A stretch of DNA of 25,328 bases from JBBQNR01 sp038330145. Its GTDB lineage: Bacteria; Actinomycetota; Thermoleophilia; Solirubrobacterales; JBBDJG01. The stretch covers positions 1 to 25,328 of the forward strand of contig JBBQNR010000041.1 of NCBI GenBank assembly GCA_038330145.1. Direction: 5' to 3'. Positions 6,966 to 13,628 of the stretch are shown here, one piece after another. The notes under the pieces were generated by a model. That model was given only the letters and a program-made list of their open reading frames with translations. It searched no databases and was not told where the DNA came from. The stretch's first letter is position 1; the number at the start of each line of letters is the position of its first letter. The translations under genes and the position numbers were made by a program.

Positions 6966-7648
6966 TCAGCCGACGTGCCCGCCCGGCATGCGGTCGTCGT
7001 GACCGTGGCAGTCGTCCGGCTGCCATCCCGGCACGGTATTGCCCTCGGGAGGGATCGGGCTCTTATCGAGGATGCGCGCCATGTGCACGACGTTGTGGGC
7101 CATCCAGCTCGCCGTCTTCTGCGTGTAGGGGTGGTTCTGGCCGCCGGCCTCGATGAACGAGGGCCCGGGCCCGGCATCGCCGACCCAGTAGGTGTCGGCG
7201 TTGGGCGGGATCGTGAAGCCGAGGTGGGAGAGGTTGAAGAGTGTCGTCTCCGCGCAGGCGTGGGCTCCGTCCTCGTTGCCGGTGATCACCACGCCGCCGA
7301 CCTTGTTGTACATCGGATACTGACCGACCTCGTTGGCGGAGTTATAGGTGCCGTCGAGGCGCTCGATCACGAGCTGCGCGACGCTGCTGCGCACGCCGAA
7401 CCAAATCGACATCCCATGATCAGGATCTGGGCCGCGAGGATCTTCTCGAGTATGGCGGGCCATTCGTCGCCCTCTCCGAGGTCGGACTCGACTCCGAACG
7501 GCACGTTGTGATCGACCACCCTGATCGTCTCGCACTCGACGTCGAGCTGCTCGAGATGCCCGATCACGATGTCCATCAGGGCCTGGGTGTTCGATTCCGC
7601 GGGCGACTTCTTGAGCGTGCAGTTGAGCAGCACGGCCTTGAGTTTCAG
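6966..7648 (-). pseudogene. Flavodoxin-fold NADPH-dependent FMN reductase, frameshifted
   Basis: Two minus-strand frames together make one ~228-residue flavoprotein of the PF03358 family. The first (7648 to about 7413) carries the N-terminal flavin loop CTLKKSPAESNT and runs to AAQILIMG; the second continues with SIWFGVRSSVAQLVIERLDG and a full C-terminal half ending at 6966. They join at GGG 7415-7413: one additional G there would restore IMG-MSIWFG. So it is either a recent 1-nt deletion or a sequencing error. The start is also unusual: GGAG (7659-7656) lies 7 nt upstream of CTG 7648, giving LKLKAVLLNCTL; the first standard codon is GTG 7633, too far from that site. It follows the COG4315 lipoprotein gene by 27 bp. 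Likely a quinone or flavin reductase if intact. Confidence 0.8.
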
Positions 7649-7675
7649 GTCAGAGCTCCTTTCGCCGAATGGGGG

Positions 7676-8209
7676 CTATTGAACGGCCTCGCCGCCGGGC
7701 GATACGACGAGCCATGTTCCGCCGAACTCGACCACGTCCTGGCACGTGATCTGCCCCGGCGCGCGGTCACTGACGTAGTAGTAGAGCGGATGGCCGTCGT
7801 AAGTGACCTGCCGCCTGCCGCCACGCCTCTTGGTGGTGCTGATCAGTGAGGCCTGCGCGCCATCGCCCGCTCGCGGCCTGCCGCGCGTGTAAAAGGGAGG
7901 CCAGGCCCGTGCGCACTCGCCGTAGCAGCGGCTGCTGCGTCTCTTCTCGCGCGTGAAGAGGTAGAGCGCGCGACCTCTGCCGTCGAACAGGACCTTGCCG
8001 TAGCGGCTGCTCATCACCTTCACGCGCGAGCCGTCGCGGCGCTTGCGCGAGGTGTCCGCCGTGCCACCGTTGCTGTGGCTCGTGGCGGCCGTCGTTACCG
8101 CGGCGGCTGAATCGCGTCCGTCGGAGTCGTCGTTGCTTCCGCAGCCGCCCGCGCAGGCCGCGATCGTGAGATTTCCCACCAGTACGGCAACGATCGGCTT
8201 CAGCTTCAT
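7676..8209 (-). CDS. COG4315-type lipoprotein
   Basis: 177-residue predicted lipoprotein with a type II signal peptide and lipobox IAAC, Cys19 becoming the lipidated residue. A Ser/Thr/Asp linker (about 24-55) precedes two secreted repeats of PF03640 (COG4315): YGKVLFDGRGRALYLF around 70-85 with CYGECARAWPPF after it, and YDGHPLYYYVSDRAPG around 137-152. The family is of unknown function, often found near redox and membrane proteins in actinobacteria. Start ATG 8209 has GGGGGAGG about 8 nt upstream, a strong ribosome site. The flavin reductase gene begins 27 bp downstream, suggesting a joint transcript and a possible extracytoplasmic redox link (inference). Confidence 0.85.
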   Translation of the reverse strand: MKLKPIVAVLVGNLTIAACAGGCGSNDDSDGRDSAAAVTTAATSHSNGGTADTSRKRRDGSRVKVMSSRYGKVLFDGRGRALYLFTREKRRSSRCYGECARAWPPFYTRGRPRAGDGAQASLISTTKRRGGRRQVTYDGHPLYYYVSDRAPGQITCQDVVEFGGTWLVVSPGGEAVQ

Positions 8210-8313
8210 CGGCCCGGCCTCCCCCGTAGATGGACTGCCTGTGAGGGACAGTCGGGCGGCGACGGGTTTCGTTACGGAGAACGGGGCAGCCGGTCGGGGC
8301 GGCTACTGCACGG

Positions 8314-10242
8314 TCAGGCGGTGACGCGCGGCGCCCGTGGGGGTGCGCCGTCCTGCTGCTCACCCGGCTCGCGATCCGCGATCGTGAAGCAGAAGCGGCT
8401 GCCGCTGCCCTCCGCGTCCTCGACCCAGATCGTGCCGTCGTGGCGGGCGACGATCTTGCGACAGATCGTCAGTCCGATGCCCGTGCCGTCGTAGTCCTGG
8501 CGGCTGTGGAGGCGGCGAAACATCTCGAAGATGCGGGTTCTGTGCTCCTGCTTGATGCCGATGCCGTTGTCTGCGACGCAGAAGCACCAGGCCTCATCAC
8601 GTCGCTCGGCCGACACGTGCACCCGCGGCTCGTCGTCACGCACGAACTTGATCGCGTTCGAGATCAGGTTCTGAAACAGCTCGCTCAGCTGTGACGGATC
8701 GGCAGCCACAGTCGGCAGCAGGTCGGACGTGACGACGGCGTTCGAATCGTCGATGCGGGCCTTGAGCGCCGACAGCGCCTGCTGGAGAAGCTCGTCGCAG
8801 TTGACCTCCACGGGACTGTGCTCGGCGCTGCCGAGCGTGGAATAGACGTTGAGCGCGTTCACCAGCGCCTGCATCTGAGCCGCGCCGTCGACCGCGTAGC
8901 CGATGAACTCGTCGGCGTCCCCGTCCAGCCTGCCGCGGTAGCGATTGTCGAGCAGTTGCACGTAGCGCGACACCGTATGGAGAGGCTCCGAGAGGTCGTG
9001 TGATGCGACATGGGCGAACTGCGCCAGCTCCGTGTTGGAGCGTCGCAGCTCTGCGGTCTGGCGCTCGAGGCCGGACTTGATGCGCCCCAGCTCCTCGGCG
9101 CGCTTGCGCTCGCTGATGTCGTGCAGGAAGGCATTGAAGACGTAGCCCGTCTTGGTCCGCTGCGCGGAGACGCCGATCTCGATCGGAAACTCGTGGCCGT
9201 CACGGTGCATGGCAATCAGCTCCATGCGCTTGTCGAGCAGCGGCGCCTCACCGGTGCGCAGAAAGCGTTCGAGCCCATTCTGGTGCGCCTCGTGAAAGCG
9301 GCGCGGGATGATGCGGTCGTGAATTGCGCGGCCGATGGCCTCGCCTCGCGACCAGCCAAAGGTCGACTCCGCCTGGGTGTTCCAGCCCGTGATCACGCCC
9401 CGCTCGTCGATCGAGACGAATGCGTCGTGCGCCGTCTCGATGATCGTGCGCATCTGCTCCTTGCTCTCCTTGACTTGCCGCTCGGCCCGAATGCGCTCCG
9501 TGATGTCGGTCGACACTGCGCAGACCGCGTAGGGCTCGCCGTTCTCGTCGAGCAGCCGGAACCTGGTCGAGATGTAGGTGCGCGGCGCCCCGGGATGCGG
9601 GAACACCTCTTCCGTCTCGAGCGCATCCGCGGACTTCAGCGCCTTGCGGTCGGCCGCCCGGAAGCCGTCGGCCGAGTATTTCGGGAAGAGGTCGTAGTCG
9701 GTCTTGCCGACAACCTGCTCGCCGGAGATCCCGACCAGCTTCTGGAACGGATCGTTGGCGACGAGGTAGCGGCCCTCGAGGTTCTTCATGTAGATGATGG
9801 CGGTCGTGTTGTCGAGGATGGAGGAGAGCTGCGTCTTGCTCTTCTGCACGATGGTGTGGGCCGAGCGCAGCCGGTCGGAGAGGTAGCCGAGCGTGGCACC
9901 GAGGAACAGGAAGACGACCGCGCGCGTGATCCAGCCGTACAGCGCCAGATCCAGCTCGTGGATGTGGGCGTAGACCGCGAACAGCGCCACCGCGACGCCG
10001 GCCGCCAGCAGGCCCGCGCGGGTGCCGTACTCGACCGCGACGACCGTGATCGGAACGACGTAGAGGAAGGCGGTCGCCTCGTCCACCTGGTCGACCACCA
10101 GCCGCAACGCGAAGACACCCAGGAAGCCGACCAGGACGGAGCTGAGGATGAACTGCTCCCGCCGCTCGGAGGGTGTTCTCAATCCGAGCTTCGATAGGAT
10201 CGAAGCTCCAAGGCCGTGTTGGGAGCTGACCGTGGAAATCAC
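8314..10242 (-). CDS. Membrane PAS sensor histidine kinase
   Basis: 642-residue hybrid-free sensor kinase. Order: four transmembrane helices in residues 32-121, a coiled-coil, a first PAS/PAC about 138-255 (ends STDITER), a second PAS/PAC about 262-382 (ends HDISERKRAEE), a long coiled-coil, then the phosphoacceptor His415 in HVASHDLSEPLHTV and a HATPase_c domain. ATP-site boxes are visible: N-box Asn525 in FQNLISNAIKF, G1 ADNGIGI (557-563) and G2 GTGIGL (586-591). The ASHDLxEPL box and N-terminal four-helix module resemble phytochrome-like kinase cores. No response regulator is adjacent, so it is an orphan. The start is GTG 10242, with no clear ribosome site. The lipoprotein gene lies 104 bp downstream on the same strand. 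PAS ligand unknown. Confidence 0.92.
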   Translation of the reverse strand: MISTVSSQHGLGASILSKLGLRTPSERREQFILSSVLVGFLGVFALRLVVDQVDEATAFLYVVPITVVAVEYGTRAGLLAAGVAVALFAVYAHIHELDLALYGWITRAVVFLFLGATLGYLSDRLRSAHTIVQKSKTQLSSILDNTTAIIYMKNLEGRYLVANDPFQKLVGISGEQVVGKTDYDLFPKYSADGFRAADRKALKSADALETEEVFPHPGAPRTYISTRFRLLDENGEPYAVCAVSTDITERIRAERQVKESKEQMRTIIETAHDAFVSIDERGVITGWNTQAESTFGWSRGEAIGRAIHDRIIPRRFHEAHQNGLERFLRTGEAPLLDKRMELIAMHRDGHEFPIEIGVSAQRTKTGYVFNAFLHDISERKRAEELGRIKSGLERQTAELRRSNTELAQFAHVASHDLSEPLHTVSRYVQLLDNRYRGRLDGDADEFIGYAVDGAAQMQALVNALNVYSTLGSAEHSPVEVNCDELLQQALSALKARIDDSNAVVTSDLLPTVAADPSQLSELFQNLISNAIKFVRDDEPRVHVSAERRDEAWCFCVADNGIGIKQEHRTRIFEMFRRLHSRQDYDGTGIGLTICRKIVARHDGTIWVEDAEGSGSRFCFTIADREPGEQQDGAPPRAPRVTA

Positions 10243-10325
10243 CGTTTACCCGGGGTAGTTATCGGCGCTCGGTGGGCGTTTCTGAATGCCTCGACGGATT
10301 GCGGCTGGGACGGGTGGCTGACGGC

Positions 10326-10331
10326 TAAACT
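10326..10331 (+). promoter_or_regulatory. Possible tRNA-Leu -10 element
   Basis: TAAACT about 53 nt before the tRNA-Leu 5' end; no convincing -35 at 16-18 nt, the nearest being TTGCGG 21 nt upstream. Confidence 0.3.
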
Positions 10332-10384
10332 GGCTTTCCCGCGTTGCTCCGGGCATCTGCGCAGTCCGGCCGCGGGGCGCCGAT

Positions 10385-10468
10385 GCGGGCGTGGTGAAAT
10401 TGGTAGACACGCGGCGTTCAGGTCGCCGTGGGCGAAAGCCCATGGGGGTTCGAGTCCCTCCGCCCGCA
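10385..10468 (+). tRNA. tRNA-Leu (anticodon CAG)
   Basis: 84-nt class II tRNA. Acceptor GCGGGCG pairs with CGCCCGC and A10468 is the discriminator; CCA is not encoded. The anticodon stem CGGCG/CGCCG closes the loop TTCAGGT with anticodon CAG, which reads CUG, the dominant Leu codon here. The long variable arm TGGGCGAAAGCCCA and the TTCGAGT T-loop fit tRNA-Leu. Confidence 0.97.
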
Positions 10469-10510
10469 CCTCGAGGCTCTAGAATCGCCTCCGAGCAGCA
10501 CGAGCACGAG

Positions 10511-10530
10511 CGCTTCCGAGAAGCGTTTTT
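10511..10530 (+). terminator. Rho-independent terminator after tRNA-Leu
   Basis: Stem CGCTTC / GAAGCG with a CGA loop, followed at once by TTTTT. It lies between the two tRNA genes and ends 5 nt before tRNA-Glu, so the two are probably separate transcripts or the second is attenuated. A TAGAAT (10480-10485) upstream resembles a -10. Confidence 0.7.
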
Positions 10531-10535
10531 CACCT

Positions 10536-10610
10536 GGCCCGTTCGTCTAGCCTGGCCTAGGACGCCGCCCTCTCACGGCGGAAACAGGGGTTCGAATCCC
10601 CTACGGGCTA
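10536..10610 (+). tRNA. tRNA-Glu (anticodon CTC)
   Basis: 75-nt tRNA. Acceptor GGCCCGT pairs with ACGGGCT (a G-U at the first pair) and the discriminator is A10610; CCA is not encoded. Anticodon stem CCGCC/GGCGG, loop CTCTCAC, anticodon CTC (reads GAG); T-loop TTCGAAT. Confidence 0.96.
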
Positions 10611-10675
10611 TAAGCGCGATTGCGGCGCGCTCGCAACGGGGGGAGCGAGCGGCGGCCGAAAAGGCCGGCCTCGAC

Positions 10676-10681
10676 TAAAGT
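10676..10681 (+). promoter_or_regulatory. -10 element of a leaderless-type promoter
   Basis: TAAAGT ends 9 nt before the ATG at 10691, so transcription would start at or within a few bases of the start codon. It sits inside the palindrome CGACTAAAGTCG (10672-10683). No Shine-Dalgarno is present. Confidence 0.45.
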
Positions 10682-10690
10682 CGCGCCCCT

Positions 10691-11659
10691 ATGAAGGCGG
10701 CGGTGATCTACGAGAACGGCGGCCCCGACGTCCTGCGCTACGAGGACGTACCCGATCCGGAGTGTCCCGACGGCTGCGTGGTGATCGACGTCGAGGCGAT
10801 CAGCATCGAGGGCGGGGACCTGCTGGCGCGCGCCGGGTCGCCACCACCGGCGGTCCCGCACATCGTGGGCTACCTCGCCGCGGGCACGGTCATCGAGGTC
10901 GGCCCCGGCGTCCAGGACCGCACGGTCGGCGACCGGGTTGTGACCCTGAACATGTCGGGATCGCACGCCTCCAAGCGGGCCGTTCCCGCCATGTCCACCT
11001 GGCCGATCCCCGACGGATTGGACGCGGCCCCCGCCGCGTGCGTCCCGGTCGCGCTCGGGACCGCCCACGAGTGCCTGTTCACTGCCGGCAATCTGAAGGC
11101 CGGGCAGACGGCCCTGATCCACGCGGGGGCGGGAGGCGTCGGGATGGCGGCGATCCAGCTCGCGAAGCAGGCCGGTGCGACCGTGATCTCAACGGCGTCC
11201 AGCGACGAGAAACTCGAACGCCTGCGGGAGTTCGGTCTCGATCACGGGGTCAACTACGCCAGCGAGAACTTCGTCGAGCGAACACGTGAGCTGACCGACG
11301 GGCGCGGCGCGGACGTGATCCTCGATTCGGTTGGCGGCCAGAACCTGGTCGACAGCATCGGAGCACTCGCCTACCGCGGGACGCTCGTCAGCGTGGGGGT
11401 GGCGGGCCGCGCCGGCTCCAACGTCGAGGCGAGGGATATGTGGGGGCAGAACAACACGCTGCGCGGCGTCTTCCTCGGTGGGGCGCTGCTGACCGAGTAC
11501 CCCCGCGTCCACGCGATGATCGCCGATTTGTTCGAGCGCGTCGCGAGCGGCGGGGTGCGTATCGAGATCGACCGCACCTTCCCGCTTGCGGAGGCCGCCT
11601 CCGCGCACGCGTACATCGAGAGCCGGCAGGCCTTCGGTCGCGTCGTGATGACGCCGTAG
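10691..11659 (+). CDS. Quinone-oxidoreductase-like MDR dehydrogenase
   Basis: 322-residue member of the medium-chain dehydrogenase/reductase superfamily, quinone oxidoreductase (zeta-crystallin) branch, a probable cytosolic NADPH-dependent reductase of quinones or enones. N-terminal GroES-like domain to about 115, then a Rossmann domain with the nucleotide motif HAGAGGVGMAA near 143-153, and the C-terminal FGRVVM ending typical of the family. The cysteine/histidine zinc ligands of alcohol dehydrogenases are missing, as expected of QOR. The N-terminal GxDxxG element is altered to GYLAAG (64-69 area). Stands alone after the tRNA genes. The substrate cannot be told from sequence. Confidence 0.86.
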   Translation: MKAAVIYENGGPDVLRYEDVPDPECPDGCVVIDVEAISIEGGDLLARAGSPPPAVPHIVGYLAAGTVIEVGPGVQDRTVGDRVVTLNMSGSHASKRAVPAMSTWPIPDGLDAAPAACVPVALGTAHECLFTAGNLKAGQTALIHAGAGGVGMAAIQLAKQAGATVISTASSDEKLERLREFGLDHGVNYASENFVERTRELTDGRGADVILDSVGGQNLVDSIGALAYRGTLVSVGVAGRAGSNVEARDMWGQNNTLRGVFLGGALLTEYPRVHAMIADLFERVASGGVRIEIDRTFPLAEAASAHAYIESRQAFGRVVMTP

Positions 11660-11926
11660 GCCCTGCGCCGACTGGACTGGCCGACAGCACGGTCTCCGAC
11701 GACGAATACAAGGCCGCGCCGGCGTCGTAACCGGCCGCAAGGCGCACAACTCGCGGGATTTTGTCGTTAGCCGTATATGGGCCGCATTCAATTGACCAAC
11801 GGAGTCCCTTCCTGGGTGCTGGAGAGCGAACTCCCTGTCTGCAAAGCCAGCGGCGGCCTATGGAGCCTGCCCCCGAGCGCGAAAGATCTGCTCAAGTCCG
11901 GCGCTCCGGGGCCCGAAGGACGAAGT
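11660..11926 (+). other. Leader region before the diguanylate cyclase
   Basis: 267 bp if GTG 11927 is the true start. It contains TATATG at 11774-11779 (possible -10) and the conserved-looking pieces GCAAAGCC (11841-11848), GGCCTA (11855-11860) and GGAGCC (11862-11867). An open frame from ATG 11777 runs through it in phase with the gene; its third-position GC is visibly lower than in the gene body. Confidence 0.4.
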
Positions 11927-13396
11927 GTGGAGAAAGAGGACGGGACCGCACCGCCGTTCCGGAAGTCGACCGCGGCTTGCGCCTGGGCGGGAGTCGCGAC
12001 CGGTTTTGTCGTTTTCTTCGGCGGCTGGGTGATGGACGTGACGGCGCTCAAGAACGTCGTCCCCGGGACTGTGGTCATGAAGGCGAGCACGGCTGCGGCG
12101 CTTGCCAGCCTGGGCCTGTCGCTCCTGCTTCGCATGAGGCCCGCCCCGTCCCGGCTGCGCCGGATCGTGGGCGTAGCCTGCGCAGTCTTTCCCCTCTTGT
12201 TGGGTCTCGCTTTCCTCAGCGAGTACGTCCTGGGGTGGGACCTGGGGATAGACGAGTTTCCCTTCGTGGACTCTGTCGGGCGCGCACAGGGGATCGCGTA
12301 TCCGGGCCGGCTGGCCCCGACGACCGCCGTGAACCTCGTCCTCGTAGGCCTCGCCCTGCTCACCCTCGACGCTCGCCCCCTTCGGGCATGGCGTCCACCT
12401 GAGCTCCTCGTTCTGCCGGTTGCGGCGGTGGCGGCCATGAGCCTGATCGGCTACACGTACTCGATTCCGGCCTTCTACGGGCCCGGCTCGGCAGCGAAGA
12501 TGGCACTCAGCACGGCAGCATGCTTCGTGGCGATCGCGGCGGGAGTACTGCTCTCGAGACCTCACGGGCGCCTGCTCACTCTGGCCACGACAACCGCCCC
12601 GGGCGGGATGATGGCGCGCCGCCTGGTGCCCTTTGTGGTCGTGATGCCGTTGCTGCTCGGCTGGCTGCGCCTCGAGGCCGGTGACGCCGGGGTGTTCGGG
12701 GACCGCGTGGGTACGTGGTGGCTGACTGCAGCGACGATCGTGGGCATGCTGCTGTTGCTCTGGCGTGGCGCCGCTCAGCTCAACGTGGCCGACGTCGCCA
12801 GGAAGGAGCTCGAAAGCCTCCTGAGTGAGCTGGCCAACCATGACGAGATGACCGGCCTCTTCAACCGGCGCCGATTCGAGGAGGAGATGGCAAGGCACGC
12901 CGCGCTGGTCGCCCGCCGCGGGGGCTCGACGACGTTGATGCTGATCGACCTGGATCGCTTGAAGGAGGTCAACGACCAGTTCGGCCACGCCGTGGGCGAC
13001 GCGATGTTACGGGCGGTGTCAACGGCTTTAAAGAGGCGGATCCGAGACGCGGACGTCACCGCACGTCTTGGTGGCGACGAGTTCGGCGTTCTCTTACTCG
13101 ACAGCACTCCCGACGGGGCTGCGGCGGTGGCGGCGGATCTGCTGGTCGCGGTCCGTGCCGCCACGGCGGGCTGCGATGGCGCGGAGGAGGCTTGGAGCAC
13201 CGCAAGCATTGGCGTGGCGCACACCACGGAGCCGCTGGCAGACGGCGGTCGCTCGCTTCTGGCCCAAGCCGACCAGGCGATGTACGAAGCGAAGCGAGCC
13301 GGCGGCGACCAAGTCGCTCAGTTCGGCTCGGTGCTGCCGTCGGTGAGACCGGCGGCCTCCAGGCGCTCGAGCCTCGTTGTAGACCTGCGGCGATAG
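11927..13396 (+). CDS. Membrane diguanylate cyclase (GGDEF)
   Basis: Makes cyclic di-GMP from two GTP. As called here the product is 489 residues: about eight transmembrane helices (18-280, an unassigned MASE-like sensor), a short helix, then a GGDEF domain from NHDEMTGLFNRR (304-315). The active loop is GGDEF (382-386) and the inhibitory site RDAD (373-376) lies five residues before it, so both catalysis and product feedback look intact. GTG 11927 has GAAGGA at 11915-11920 six bases upstream; the in-frame ATG 11777 would add 50 residues without a ribosome site. No EAL or HD-GYP domain. The -10 element of the B12 operon promoter overlaps its stop codon. Input signal unknown. Confidence 0.88.
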   Translation: MEKEDGTAPPFRKSTAACAWAGVATGFVVFFGGWVMDVTALKNVVPGTVVMKASTAAALASLGLSLLLRMRPAPSRLRRIVGVACAVFPLLLGLAFLSEYVLGWDLGIDEFPFVDSVGRAQGIAYPGRLAPTTAVNLVLVGLALLTLDARPLRAWRPPELLVLPVAAVAAMSLIGYTYSIPAFYGPGSAAKMALSTAACFVAIAAGVLLSRPHGRLLTLATTTAPGGMMARRLVPFVVVMPLLLGWLRLEAGDAGVFGDRVGTWWLTAATIVGMLLLLWRGAAQLNVADVARKELESLLSELANHDEMTGLFNRRRFEEEMARHAALVARRGGSTTLMLIDLDRLKEVNDQFGHAVGDAMLRAVSTALKRRIRDADVTARLGGDEFGVLLLDSTPDGAAAVAADLLVAVRAATAGCDGAEEAWSTASIGVAHTTEPLADGGRSLLAQADQAMYEAKRAGGDQVAQFGSVLPSVRPAASRRSSLVVDLRR

Positions 13397-13399
13397 ACT
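13394..13399 (+). promoter_or_regulatory. -10 element of the B12 operon
   Basis: TAGACT begins at the TAG stop of the diguanylate cyclase and would start transcription near 13406, three bases before the first riboswitch pair at 13409. The -35 region would lie inside the upstream coding sequence; no strong hexamer is seen there. Confidence 0.4.
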
Positions 13400-13408
13400 G
13401 CCGCTTCA

Positions 13409-13591
13409 GGTCGGTGGTCCCCCAATCTGGGGCTAAGAGGGAAGTCCGGTGCAAGACCGGCGCGGTCCCGCCACTGTGACCGGGAGTGTCCGTCGCACTT
13501 CGATCGGTTGATCGGCGACGAGCCACTGGGAAGCATCGCTTCCTGGGAAGGCGCGGCGGAAAACCCGGAAGCCAGGAACACTGCCCCGACC
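13409..13591 (+). promoter_or_regulatory. Cobalamin (B12) riboswitch
   Basis: About 183-nt adenosylcobalamin-type aptamer. P1 pairs GGTCGG (13409-13414) with CCGACC (13586-13591). The core GGGAAGTCCGGTGCAAGACC (13440-13459) runs into GGTCCCGCCACTGTGAC (13464-13480), matching the conserved family sequence; the B12 box AAGCCAGGAACACTGCC is at 13569-13585, and the AGCCACTGGG and CTGGGAAGG arms precede it. No T-run terminator lies between the aptamer and ATG 13629, while purine-rich ribosome sites (13610-13622) lie close behind, so translational control is the likelier mode. Cobalamin binding should shut off the five-gene operon behind it. Confidence 0.96.
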
Positions 13592-13628
13592 AGGCCGTGC
13601 ACAACCCTCGAGGAAGGGAAGGCTTCCG

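Noticed and set aside
11858..12988. 376-codon minus-strand open frame
   Set aside because: Antisense shadow of the diguanylate cyclase, with low-complexity His/Gln/Arg-rich translation.
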